The notes under the pieces were generated by a model. It was given only the letters and a program-made list of their open reading frames with translations. It was not told the origin of the DNA and did no database searches. A stretch of 64,000 nt of DNA from Capitella teleta. Lineage: Eukaryota > Annelida > Polychaeta > Capitellidae. The number at the start of each line of letters is the position of its first letter. Position 1 is the first letter of the stretch. Location of the stretch: positions 4,097-68,096 of the forward strand of contig KB292507.1 of assembly GCA_000328365.1 (NCBI GenBank), read 5' to 3'. Of this stretch, positions 11,129 through 22,559 are shown piece after piece. Made by a program: the position numbers and the translations under genes.

Positions 11129-13217
11129 GTTCATTTGTGGGAGAGAGAGGAAAAAAAAGACTGAAATTGCTGGAATGATTTTGATGGCATCATCAGGCAG
11201 CCATTTTTTATTAATATTATTCCGGTGCCTGTTAAATGTCATTCAATTTTTTAATGTCTCATTTTAGTAGGGGTTTTAATCATCTGTCATTATTTTGTTT
11301 ATGTATTTTGTTGCTCTTGATAAAAGAGTAAATTGTTATATGAATTTTATGCATGTAACCCATACTTCAAATTTTTATTTTTTTTATTTTTTTTATTTTC
11401 TTTTTTTCTTATTTTATGAGTGCTCCTAGCACTACATTTGACATTTTTTGGCTTTTTTTCACCATATAAGGCTTGATATCCTTAAATTACAGTTAATTTA
11501 ACACAAAGCATTGCCCTAAGTGTCTGTTCGATCTATAGAAATAATTCATTGCGCCCTTTCTTGTGTAACAATTTGAATTTCCAAATATAGTCATAACCTA
11601 ATTTAGCCTGTATCTTGTTATACCATCTTCATGATGGTTAGATTTGAAATCAAATCACATTAATATAATGTAGGCCAGCATTTTTATAATTGACCTATTT
11701 GGTGTCAGATCAATATTTTACATGATATAGGATATCAAAGATTGGTAATGCTTAAAATACGTAAAACGTTATGTTTTTCTTTCTGGGTGTATATAATCTC
11801 AAATTAATTCCTCTTGATTCGTTTCTTTCTAATTTAATTACCCAAAAGAATCTACTGTCACGTCTGACTGTTTTATTTTTTTGTATTCTATATATCACTG
11901 AGTGTGAGTGTGTCTATCCGTTTGTGCTAATTGAATAAACGAGTGAAGTGCACCTAACTACACAGGAGCATGGACCTTATAGTAACTGTTCTAAGTCTCC
12001 CATTGAATTTTTTTAAGGCCAAGGACACAGTTGATTCTCAAAATTTCAAACGGGGTCAACCCTCATTCATTATTCAAGCTACGGCCTTATAGTTTACACC
12101 AAACTATTCAGTGTACAAAATGTACCACAAAGCATATCACTATTACTACGCTGGGATGCACTGTTCTTGCGTAATCTTGTATAATAGTAATTACGATACA
12201 CTAAATTGCTGATATCTCAGTTCTGCAGGTTGTATTGAAATTAACACTGTATTGTATATACATCCTACTAAATACGGAGTTTAATTAATTAGCTTGTCAA
12301 TGTGGTAATTAATGCAATTAATTTCATAAATTATTGATTATTTTGAATTTTAATAATTATGAAGCAAATGACGTATTTCATTATATTTATCTCTGTTTAA
12401 GCGAAAACCATTTTAAACGACACTTACCCATTTCTGCGTAATCTCTCAATTTTTTGTGTCGTTATTCCTTGGATTTCTCCAAATCTCTGTTCTTTTCGCT
12501 TTCCTCCTTGGAATTCCCCCTAAAAAGCTCTATACATCTGGCTTCGACTGATTTCTTGTTCTATATTTAGGTATGTCGGTGGGTGAAAAATGCATGTGGG
12601 AGTTCTTTGTGAAGGTGTCTAAGTTGGGGGATCTGGGAATGTATTAGGGGGAAGATTATCCAAAGTTTTTATATAGACACAAAATTTATCGAATTTTTGA
12701 AGATTGTTTCAGTTTGATGTTGGTGTTTCCTTGTGGGTCTTCTTCTGAGATGTGACCTTGGATCGCGGATGAAAATAGGGAACAGTAGATAAGTAAAAAT
12801 GAAGTATATACAATGAGAAGGGGCTGATCCATAGGTGGATATATGCCCTGATTAAAAATTACGAATGAATGCAAAATGATGCAAAAACTTGATATCCAAA
12901 AATCAATGAAAAATACCCAGCGCAAGTGTACATGTGATCGCTTGAATCTCAGCAAGGCGCCCTGCGACATATAACTGGTTTTCCAGTGGAGCATTCATCA
13001 CTTCATCATTATGGCCTCTTTTTAGATTATTTGTTTACATTATCAAAATCTTCAATTATGAAACAACGTAGCAGAACATAAATGACATAAGAACATTCTT
13101 TTTTGTTAATTTTGTTCTTTTCCTTTTTGTTATCAAATTTCCTGTTCCACAATGTGTTTACGATAATAAGCGCACTATAATAATGTGAACATTATTATTA
13201 TTATTGCAACTAGGGTA
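11129..13217. other. Intergenic stretch between convergent TK2 and PUS3
   Basis: AT-rich, with a T-rich tract at about 11370-11420. A 102-codon open stretch on the minus strand (12686-12994) reads as hydrophobic segments, but no family, start context or splice partners support it. Nothing else recognised. Confidence 0.4.
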
Positions 13218-13410
13218 CTGCAGAACAGGAAATTTCCACAGACTGCAATTTTCACGGCTTTATGGCTCTGGCCTTTATTTATGGTTAACCTTATAGGGTC
13301 ATAGTATAAAATCTCTCAGAAACATTTCTCTTGCATCTAATTTTTGTGATCAATTGTGATCGCGATTATAGCGAAAATTTCACGCAGCACGAAAATTTCC
13401 TGTTCTACAG
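13218..13410. mobile_element. 193-bp TA-flanked MITE
   Basis: Inverted ends CTGCAGAACAGGAAATTTCC (13218) and the complement of CTGTAGAACAGGAAATTTTC (ending 13410) match at 18 of 20 positions and are bordered by TA on both sides (13216-13217, 13411-13412). This fits a Tc1/mariner-type MITE. Part of a third copy of the end motif (AAATTTCCTGTTC) lies at about 13136, just outside. Confidence 0.5.
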
Positions 13411-13541
13411 TAGGTTGCTGTATGTTGCCATAATTTTACTCAAATCTGTAAAAATAATCTGTATGCTAGGAATTACCTTGGCTAAGTATCAAAGAAGAAA
13501 AATAATACTCAATATTTACATTATAGCTGAATATTTATTTG

Positions 13542-15998
13542 TCAGCTTAACTCCTCATAAGAAATTTCTCCTTTGAGAATTTTAGCCCGTTTAGTGATCG
13601 AAGCACGAAGTTCCTCTACTTCGATGCCTTCCCGTTTGGCTCTGTTAGCTAATTTCACATCAAGACTCACTGGAGAGAAACACAAAAATAATTACTGAAA
13701 AACGCAGCTAGGGATAAGTCCACTTACTGCCAACATCCCGCTGCATTATTGGCTTATACATTTTTCTCGATCTATTTCCTCTCACGATAAAATTGTTCTG
13801 CGCACGAAGTCGACTCGCAGGAGAATCAGGCTCCAGATCTTGCAGTGACCCTAACATTGCTCTCAACTGTTGAGCTCTGCGAATTTGGAGAAGAGAAAAA
13901 ACACTATAATGAAGCAAAATCCAAAGCAGACCTGAAACTAACTTGACTGCATGGCTCGCCCACATTTGCTGGAAATGATGAACAGTACTTTCAAGATCTT
14001 CTGCTCCAAAAAAATCATCTCATCACTAATAAGGTAACACATGTGATAGGACCAACCTGCATCATACACCCATTCAGTGCCTTCAAATTCAGCACCAAAT
14101 AAAACAAGAGGAATTTCTGGATTGAAACATTGAAAAAATTGAATATTTACATGAAAATCATGAGCAAATAAAAATATTTACCAGACGCCATCATGTATTG
14201 AGGCCTCTGAGGGTGCTTCTCAACGTTCAACAAATCGTCAATCAGCTATGGGAATAAAAAGGTGCCAGTCTGATTCTGAGTGACCTCACTGACCTCTGGC
14301 GTCTCCTTGCCTTCTCCAATGATCAACAGAATGGCTGCAATACAACGCACTTGATGCCAGAGGAAAGATTTGCCATGCACGGTCATCACACACATTGAGT
14401 AGCCATCATCTTCACTCCTTAAAAAGCACAGAATTTCATGAATGCTTCACTCGGGAATAACGCAGCATACTCTGAGTTGAAAGGTTCAATGTGGATCTCC
14501 GAGATCCTTCGCATGTACTCAATGACCCCGTTTCGCACATCCATTTTGCAAAAATTGCGGAAATCATGAAGCCCGATTAATTTGGCAGCTGCAGCTCTCA
14601 TGACCTGAATGTAGGATCAAGTGGAAAAAGGTCAGATATTGAGGTCAAACTCACATCTAGGTTTAGTTGCGCCCTTGGAAAGAAGTACTTGTAGGTTCTG
14701 CTTTGACAACTGAATCTAAAAATAATAATAAATAATAGATCATCGAAATTTCAGACAGAAGCCTGGAAAAATTACCGTGCACTGAAATCCTCGTCCACAG
14801 GACACCATGCGATAACTCGGATTTCTGGCGGCAGGCATCCATTGAGCATCTTAGAGAATGGCATTTCTTTCCCTCGACTAGCATCTAAGAATAATCAGAA
14901 AAAAGTTTAGATTGTTGGTAGAAATCCCCCCTATCAAGATTCTGAGTTTAATTTCAATGTTTCTCTCATACCTTTGCGCTCATGAGCAAGACTATCTTCA
15001 GGGACTCTCACCCCAGGCCCTTCAAGTAGATTTGTGCGTACTTCTAATGAGATGACCTTGCCAAGAAATAGTTTAAATTACCCTCATAAAGATTTTTCCA
15101 CATTGCACCTGTGTAAAAGCGCTCACTCCCTTATCTGTCCTGCCACAACGCTGATATTTCGAGGTATCGCTGCAAATTTTATGCTGATCAGTGAAAACAT
15201 TAAATAGAATAACTGCATATACCGTGATTCAATGAGTTTAGTTTTCACAAAGGCGTCAAACACAGCAGCTTCGATGGTTTTAGATGACGTCTCCTGGTCT
15301 GCAAATCCATTGAAATCCCATCCTAGGTATGTGAATTTGAAAGCGACATGGCGTTTGTTGTATCTGTAGGCAAGATTGATATTAAACAGAATGAAGATAT
15401 GAGCCGAGTTTCACTTTGAGAAATCAAGCGGACGATTCCTCCATGTCTTCTTTGGATCTGAGTTGTTGGCTTTCTTGATGATGTGCTGCAGCTGAGATAC
15501 GTGAGCCTCTAACTTCCGTACTTTCCTCAAGAGCTCCTAATGTGAAGAGAAAGCAGGCTACAGGTGATACAGATATACGTGTAGTATTAGATTGTACTAA
15601 TTAATCACAAATTCACAATGTCATGAAATAAAAAACATGCCATTTGTTTAAGCACTTAATCTAGACAACATTCTCCTCACTGATAATTGCTCAAACAGAA
15701 TTCAAAATCCTAGTGCCTAACGAAGAGTAAGCATAAGTGGATCTAAATTTCTTATCACTTTCACCAGAAGGAATTTATTCACGATTCTGAATCTGTACAA
15801 ACACTAGTTCACCCAAATTGTGGTGCTTTTCCATTGTGTTTTGATTTTTCTTCGCTCTTCTTTCTTTTTTCGTTTTCTTTTCTGTTCTTCTGTTTCTAAT
15901 ATAGAAAATTGTGATTCGTTGTGATACTGGTAGACCTATTGTCCTGAGAATCCTGCACTGCTCACCGGAATCGCCGCTGGGAAACAACCAAGGGACAT
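13542..15998 (-). CDS. PUS3: tRNA pseudouridine(38/39) synthase
   Basis: Homologue of PUS3/Deg1, which isomerises uridines 38 and 39 in the tRNA anticodon arm. The gene reads from 15998 down. Exon 1 (15966-15998, MSLGCFPAAIP) is 11 codons. Later exons begin at 15536 (ELLRKVRKLEAHVSQL), 15363 and so on, separated by introns of about 50-60 nt. Signature segments: HVAFKFTYLGWDFNGFA, then QRCGRTDKGVSAFTQVISLE holding the catalytic Asp of RTDKGVSA, FSCQSRTYKYFFPRA, GLHDFRNFCKMDVRNGV, FLWHQVRCIAAIL, then a basic C-terminal tail ending GEISYEELS. Length is about 430 aa, usual for PUS3. An AATAAA lies only two bases after the stop (plus 13534-13539), so the 3' UTR may be very short. Start: the first ATG upstream of an in-frame donor; an alternative upstream exon is possible. 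Confidence 0.9.
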
Positions 15999-16159
15999 AT
16001 TTAGAGTACTATTGAGGCAAATAGTATAAACAAAGCTGTGTTTAAACAATGGCCATAACAAATAGAAAACAGGGTTTTTTACGTCAAATTGGCCTATATA
16101 TAGCTAGCCTAATATATATATGATGAATCTGTACTAGTACATAGGTATATAGGTGAGTG

Positions 16160-16490
16160 ATTGAGTGATTGGGGTTTTACGGCTCCACCCAACCCGTTCG
16201 GGTGATACGGGCGCCAGAACAGAAGGCCCGGGACCGGGGTTTCCCCCTACTCTTATCGATAAATCCCAAGGGTTCTTTATCCTGCATACCACCATAGACA
16301 GTAGTACACAGCGCCCCGCCTTGTTACGCAGTTGGGCAGCACTGCAGAGTCACCGAAGAATTACAACTGTAATTCAAAATCATAACGCCCGTGGCCTGAT
16401 CAGGTCTCGAACCCGGGACCTCGACCCCCACGGTCGGCATAGGATTGTAGTCAGCGATTTAACCCACTGCGCTATCCGGTGCCCCTACAT
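16160..16490 (-). repeat. tRNA-derived SINE, copy 1
   Basis: Read on the minus strand, it starts GGGGCACCGGATAGCGCAGT, with A box TAGCGCAGTGG and B box GGTTCGAGACC. A body of about 250 nt follows, ending near GTGGAGCCGTAAAACCCC. A close copy lies at 37790-38126 and a diverged partial one at 32525-32670. It sits about 160 bp upstream of the PUS3 start. Confidence 0.8.
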
Positions 16491-16609
16491 TATATATGTA
16501 GGCTATACATATATATATACTACATTATACATATAGGCCTATGTACTAGTACAGATCCATCTTCCAGGTGTGTTATAAATAAAAAAATATTATTTCGAGT
16601 TCCTTTGGG

Positions 16610-16775
16610 CCACATTGTGCCTTTCTTTGGCTAATACAGATGGGGGGCGCCACTCCTTTCGATCCAGGAGTGCTTCACCCAAGGACACAAGGTTGGTGGC
16701 TGGCTTCGAACCCCCAGAAGCCAGCGGCAAGCCTTTTCGAGGCGAGCACGCTAACCACTCGGCCACCACCTCTCC
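16610..16775 (-). repeat. tRNA-Ser-like SINE fragment
   Basis: On the minus strand an A box TGGCCGAGTGG, an anticodon loop CTCGAAA (anticodon CGA) and a B box GGTTCGAAGCC can be read in tRNA-Ser order. Acceptor pairing is incomplete and the copy continues past the tRNA part, so it is a SINE head rather than a tRNA gene. It differs from the SINE next to it at 16160. Confidence 0.55.
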
Positions 16776-16844
16776 TTGTTACTATGTTAGGTATAATAAC
16801 AAGGTATGTTAATCTATTTGATTACATTTAACATTGAATTAATA

Positions 16845-17275
16845 TTATTTCAAAAGAACAGTATTATTTATACACACATCGTGAGAAAGGGTCTCATCCG
16901 CGCCATCAACAGATGAGTTCCTGCCACTGGGATCTTCCACTGCAGCAGTTCCTTGACTGTCTTGAGTGGTCACTGTGACTGTGTTGGCAGTGACTTTTGG
17001 GTCAGCTTCACCTGCAAAAGCAATCACGATCAACGAAACTTTAAATTGCTTGAAAATGAATATTACTAGACATGTCTGGATGTTTAATGTGAGTGAAATG
17101 GGCTGAATTGGACGAGGAACACCGATAAGGAAGAAACAGCACCCGAGTTCCGATTTTAGTTAGAAACCGAGCCATGTGTGGAGTAAAGACGCTGTGTTTA
17201 TATTGTTGCAGTATATTCATTACCATTTTTAGCAATTTGTATAGCGATGTTTCGTTGAAAGTCATCGAAGGCCAT
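16845..17275 (-). CDS. Small two-exon gene, 72 aa, unknown
   Basis: Exon 1 is 17224-17275 (MAFDDFQRNIAIQIAKN) with a GTAATG donor; exon 2 runs from 17011 (after TTGCTTTTGCAG) to the TAA at 16845. The exons total 219 nt with an in-frame junction, giving 72 aa: a short amphipathic start, then a Thr/Ser/Asp-rich disordered tail. A 3' splice site (TCTTTTTTAG) lies 9 nt before the ATG, so there may be a further upstream exon. I do not recognise a family. It could also be the end of a longer gene. Confidence 0.4.
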
Positions 17276-17598
17276 ATAATAAGCCTAAAAAAGACCAATA
17301 GATGCATTTACTTTGGTCATATAATAAATATACGATAATTGTGGCAAGATTTAGGATTTTTATGAATTGAAGTTTGTCAACACAGCCATACTACATCAGC
17401 GTGTTGTCGTCGGGTCTGACGAAACAGCGAATCAGAGCAAAATAGAGCAAAATAGAGCTCTGATTATCGCTCATTACATGGTGCGATCGTGTATATCTGC
17501 TGAGAAGTTCTCAGTACTTTAAATGCATCAAACTAATAATTTGAGTTATTGAATACATGATTTTATACCATAAATTGATTAATTAAGTAAATATGAAA

Positions 17599-18258
17599 NN
17601 NNNNNNNNNNNNNNNNNNNNNNNNNNNNNNNNNNNNNNNNNNNNNNNNNNNNNNNNNNNNNNNNNNNNNNNNNNNNNNNNNNNNNNNNNNNNNNNNNNNN
17701 NNNNNNNNNNNNNNNNNNNNNNNNNNNNNNNNNNNNNNNNNNNNNNNNNNNNNNNNNNNNNNNNNNNNNNNNNNNNNNNNNNNNNNNNNNNNNNNNNNNN
17801 NNNNNNNNNNNNNNNNNNNNNNNNNNNNNNNNNNNNNNNNNNNNNNNNNNNNNNNNNNNNNNNNNNNNNNNNNNNNNNNNNNNNNNNNNNNNNNNNNNNN
17901 NNNNNNNNNNNNNNNNNNNNNNNNNNNNNNNNNNNNNNNNNNNNNNNNNNNNNNNNNNNNNNNNNNNNNNNNNNNNNNNNNNNNNNNNNNNNNNNNNNNN
18001 NNNNNNNNNNNNNNNNNNNNNNNNNNNNNNNNNNNNNNNNNNNNNNNNNNNNNNNNNNNNNNNNNNNNNNNNNNNNNNNNNNNNNNNNNNNNNNNNNNNN
18101 NNNNNNNNNNNNNNNNNNNNNNNNNNNNNNNNNNNNNNNNNNNNNNNNNNNNNNNNNNNNNNNNNNNNNNNNNNNNNNNNNNNNNNNNNNNNNNNNNNNN
18201 NNNNNNNNNNNNNNNNNNNNNNNNNNNNNNNNNNNNNNNNNNNNNNNNNNNNNNNNNN
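17599..18258. other. Assembly gap (N run, 660 positions)
   Basis: Run of N. It hides the 3' part of the copia fossil to its right. Confidence 1.
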
Positions 18259-18961
18259 TTAAGTTTTCAGCGGTTTGATTCCAGTGCAGTTACCAGCGTG
18301 TCATAACTTGGTGGAAGTGACCCTAAAAGAGTCATCACTTCATCTTCCTCCGAGATCTGGATATCAATCGCTTGCAGCTGGTTGATGAGTTCCTTCATCT
18401 GTTTTAGATGATCTTCAACGTTCGAACCTTCACTCATAACACTTCTGTAGAATCTTCTACGTAGCAGCAACTTATTTGCTCGTGTGTCACGATCAAAATG
18501 AGCAGTTAGAATATCCCAGGCCTCCTTCGGTGACTCCGTTCCGGCAATGAGGTATATGTAGGGCTTTCCCACGTTTAGCCCGAGCCAAGAAAATGCTTTT
18601 TCCTTCTGCTTCAGCCTTTCTTCTAACCTCGCCGCTGACTCACCCACCCTGGCGCCATAGTCCTCCTCTGTCACGTAATTCCACAGATTTTTAGTCTTCA
18701 TGAGTTGCTTGAACTGGAATTTCCAGCTGCTCCAATCAGCCGGACAGTTCAACTTATCCATAATCACTCTTCCATCCATGATTTAGCTCTCAAATGGGTC
18801 AGACTGGGCCCATAACCTGTTAAACTCAGCAGAAACACAGAACGAGGGACGCCATTTGCAGTACTGACACTCTCGAACAAAAACTATTTATTATATAGAC
18901 TTTCATGTTGTGTGAACCGTTGTGATTCTGCATTACCATAGAGAACGTTATGATATCAACA
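18259..18961 (-). mobile_element. Ty1/copia LTR retrotransposon fossil (5' LTR and gag), partial
   Basis: On the minus strand an LTR of about 144 bp (18818-18961), bounded by TGTT...AACA, is followed by a primer-binding-like GGTTATGGGCCC and then the start of a copia-type gag (18259-18779; MDGRVIMDKLNCPADWSSWK..., UBN2-like). The rest is missing into the assembly gap, so the element is incomplete here; whether it was whole cannot be judged. The visible gag part reads open, which suggests a fairly young insertion. Confidence 0.8.
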
Positions 18962-19321
18962 GATTACAACAGATTTTTTGCTCAATCTTCAGTTAAAAAA
19001 ACTGAAACCTGTGAGCCCATGCAGACATCTAATATCACGTGGGCAAGTTTGAATTAGTTGACGAAGATCTGACGAGTTAATTGTGCCGCCGCCATGGTTT
19101 TTACTGCATTCACATCTTTTCAAATTGAGTCTTGTCTTAGGTATGGCATGTTATACTGGTAGTTAGTCTGAATACTATAATACATGTAGTAGCAGCGGTT
19201 GATGATTTCATGAATCGTTGCTTCCATCATCGACTCACTGACAAGACATTTGGAATCGGAAGTTGATCCCAATTTATGCTCCAATATGTAAGTTGACGCG
19301 GTTTAGTTAAAGCTCAAATTA

Positions 19322-19540
19322 CAGTAGAACCTGTGGTATACGGACAGGGATTATGCGGATATTTGTGGTATGCGGAAGAAATTCTTTGGCAATACGTCTT
19401 GTAATGTTAAAAGATAGGGACCCCATTGTGTTATGCAGACACCTGTCTTATGTGGACAGCGGACAGCCCTCCATGACGATATGCGGACAGTATTTTCGAT
19501 GTTTTGATGAATAGCCCCGCAGCGCGTGGTCGTCAATCAA
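19322..19540 (+). mobile_element. Pogo/Tigger-like element, left part
   Basis: Begins CAGTAGAACCTGTGGTATAC after TA and repeats TATGCGGACA-like motifs several times inside. The style of terminus (CAGTA.AACCT) is that of pogo/Tigger elements. The right end is not identified; the copy seems truncated. Confidence 0.5.
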
Positions 19541-19767
19541 GGGAAGTTCAAGTGATTAACTGAACGCTTTAATCGCGGCATCTGCATGGCGCCGTATCGA
19601 TGCATTCAGCTTTGTTCTTTCCTTTGATTATGTAATCTCTTTCATCTCATATTTAACTGGATGTCACAACATTCCTGGTGCTTTCTTAAAGTTGATTTCG
19701 ATTGTTTAAAATGGGCGTGGCATTCTCCGTGTGAGCTAAGACAACTGGCTGTCTTGGCCAATGATTT

Positions 19768-20375
19768 GATTAAACCTTGATGTATCGAAGTTCGTGGGGG
19801 TAGCGCAAATACTTCGACTCAGGAATACTTTGACGGACTGATCAAGGCCATTATGAACAAACCATATGATACTATATAACGTTATGATTGACAATATGCA
19901 TTATGAATAATGAACTGGGATGATAGGACTAACAAGCAATCTAGGTCAAAGGAAAAATTGGAAGAATTTCAGTTAGAAACTTTTTTAAATTATATACTGA
20001 TGCATCAAAATCACAAATATTCCGTACGGAAAATAATGCACATGGAGCAATGTCACGAGGGGAAACAGGGCAGGCCGCTGACTGCTTTGTGGGGGAAGGA
20101 ATATTGCAATGCTTTGTAAACAATTGACTCTCACTCTCTTTGAAATCACCTGAGAAATTTGCTCATCGAAGTTATCGACTTTGAGATACAGACCACAAAT
20201 ATGTCCTCGGGGACACAGAATACACTTCAACACAGGGATAAATTAGAGAATCAGACATTCGAGGATAGGTTTGTATGCTAATAGCAAAGTATAGGAGAAT
20301 TGTTGGGACTTTGAAAATACTTCGACACAAGGAGACATTCGAGGGAAGGACGTTTGACTCATCGAGATTTCACTG
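19768..20375 (-). mobile_element. Pogo-like MITE, same family as the element at 58141
   Basis: Right end CGAGATTTCACTG followed by TA (20376-20377) and left end TAAACCTTGATGTATCGAAG are inverted copies of one terminus, which recurs at 58141 and 61409. The interior repeats TCGAAGT/ACTTCGA motifs. No transposase frame. About 610 bp, just upstream of FTSJ1. Confidence 0.65.
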
Positions 20376-20692
20376 TACTTTTTAATACTACAGGGACTCA
20401 GGCAGGCGCCATCATCGCCATGGCATCATGCATTGGTCTACACACCTTGCCGAATTGATCTGTGCTACTGCTTGACAAACAAGCCACTATAGATGATATG
20501 ATCCTATGTTCTACTATAGTAGGCCTATAGCTATACTCAATATGGGTTCCATGAATATTGTCATGTTGATGCCTGTGTCACCCTCCTTAATAAAGCAAGC
20601 TAAACACTCGATGAATAAATTGAACCTGAGCTCCAGCCACTAATTGAACTGTGTTTCAGCTCAGATTGATCAATCAGTTTTTTCTGCAGATT

Positions 20693-22331
20693 ATGGGGCG
20701 CTCATCAAAAGACAAACGTGACGTTTACTACCGGCTGGCCAAGGAAGAGGGATGGAGAGCACGCAGTGCGTTCAAGTTGTTGCAAATTGATGAAGAATTC
20801 AAGATCTTTCAAAGTAGTATACTGCAACGTTTTATCCAAATGCTTATTTTGCTCAAATACTCTTTCAGATGTGAAGAAAGTCGTAGATCTCTGCGCAGCT
20901 CCTGGTAGTTGGAGTCAAGTTCTTTCTCAGAAGTTACGTTCAGACGGTGATGACAGTGAAGCCAAAATTGTGGCTGTCGATCTGCAGGCCATGGCTCCAA
21001 TCACAGGTGTCATTCAACTCCAAGGCGACATTACCAAGGTGCTAGGATTATTATGTTCACCTAAAAATTATAAATATGCGATTTTCAGGTTAGCACCGCG
21101 GAGGATATTATCAGTCACTTTGAAGGGGACCATGCGGACTTAGTGGTCTGTGATGGCGCTCCTGATGGTATGTCATAAACAGGACATGAGATCTAACTGC
21201 ATGGCGTTTCATTTCAGTCACTGGTCTTCATGATATTGATGAGTACATCCAAGCACAATTGCTCCTTGCAGTGAGTCAGTCACTATTGTCTTAATCATTA
21301 TTTTCTCCTATTTTTCGCAGGCTTTGAACATTACAACTCATGTTCTGAAGAAAGGTGGAACATTTGTTGCCAAGGTTTTAATATTTGTTTCATAGCTCAC
21401 GTCTCCTCAAGTCATTTATTTTAGATTTTCCGAGGCAAAGATGTCAGTCTGCTTTACTCTCAACTGCGCATCTTTTTCCCGTCTGTGACCATCGCAAAAC
21501 CACGAAGCAGCCGGAACTCCAGCATTGGTAAATGCGAACAAAATTGAAAATATATTTGACAGCCTACTCTTGTGTTATATTTTACAGAGGCATTTGTTGT
21601 GTGTGAGAAGTATTCCCCTCCTGATGGTTATGTTCCCAACATGTGTAACCCTCTTTTGGATCAACATTACGGTTTGTACAGTTTTTCTCTTTTACTGTGG
21701 AGTAATTTAGGCCTGTGTGATTGCAACATGACGAAATCTTCCCGTTTGCAAAAATCTACTTCTCTGCTATGCAGGTATTAATATTTCTTGTGAAAACCAC
21801 TTATCAGAAACTCTTCCCCGAGCGGATTTTTCTACCCACGCATTTGTGTGATTTATTATACAAAATGAAAACAAAATCAGTCCATGTATTCTGTCAATAA
21901 TCTCAAACAAATCTTAGTTTAAAATCAGTCAATCATTGAAAACATTATTTTAGTGCTTATTATGATTCTAGGATAGAATGAATCTCTCATCGCAGATGTT
22001 GACTTCAACAGCTTAGATGGACCCAATCGAGTGATCGTGCCCTTCTTAGCGTGTGGCGATCTCAGTGCTTACGACTCTGATAGAACGTATCCACTTCAAG
22101 TGAGTTGTTTGTGACGCTAATTACATCTAAATCCCTTGGTTCTCCTCACAGTTGCCTGAGAGAGAGGCGTATGAATACCATGCCCCCTCGCAGAGCCCTA
22201 TTACGCCCCCATACCAGATTGCCTGTCAACTTCGCAAACAGAATCAATTACAAAACCCAACTCAGCCGTCGCCTGCTGTGAAACATGAAGTAGACGAGGT
22301 TGAAGGAGCCATGGCGCAATTGCATTTATGA
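20693..22331 (+). CDS. FTSJ1: tRNA 2'-O-methyltransferase (Trm7 family)
   Basis: Methylates the ribose of tRNA anticodon-loop positions 32 and 34, using S-adenosylmethionine, together with partner proteins. The start [20 protein letters not shown] is nearly identical to the family. Exon 1 ends at 20813 (phase 1) and joins [19 protein letters not shown], the SAM-binding motif. Later segments are [77 protein letters not shown] and [21 protein letters not shown]. The K-D-K-E tetrad regions are all present. The C-terminal tail ends EGAMAQLHL. Introns are mostly about 50-60 nt; one of about 300 nt precedes [10 protein letters not shown] 3' splice site (TTTTCTGCAG, ending 20689) lies 3 nt before the ATG. 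Poly(A) signal AATAAA at 22397-22402. Confidence 0.93.
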
Positions 22332-22396
22332 CGCGTGTCGTTTGTGTTTGTGGGACTGTGAACGAGTTATTCATGGATAAATGTCTTTTTCGATGA

Positions 22397-22402
22397 AATA
22401 AA
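22397..22402 (+). terminator. FTSJ1 polyadenylation signal
   Basis: AATAAA 66 bases after the FTSJ1 stop codon. Confidence 0.55.
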
Positions 22403-22559
22403 AAAATTCTTCTTAACATCACAGAAATATTCACCTCATGAAAAACTAGAAGAGATCTCTCAGATGGATTTTTTTTCATCTTAATCACATGCAATTGGAT
22501 CAGCGAGCGTTCAATCCATAAATGCAATATCTTTGCCTCACCTACCGTCAACCATCAGT

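Noticed and set aside
12686-12994. 102-codon minus-strand frame with hydrophobic segments
   Set aside because: No family, splice partners or composition shift; AT-rich DNA readily gives Phe/Ile-rich frames.
16610-16775. Functional tRNA-Ser gene
   Set aside because: Acceptor stem is incomplete and sequence continues as a repeat; better read as a SINE head.
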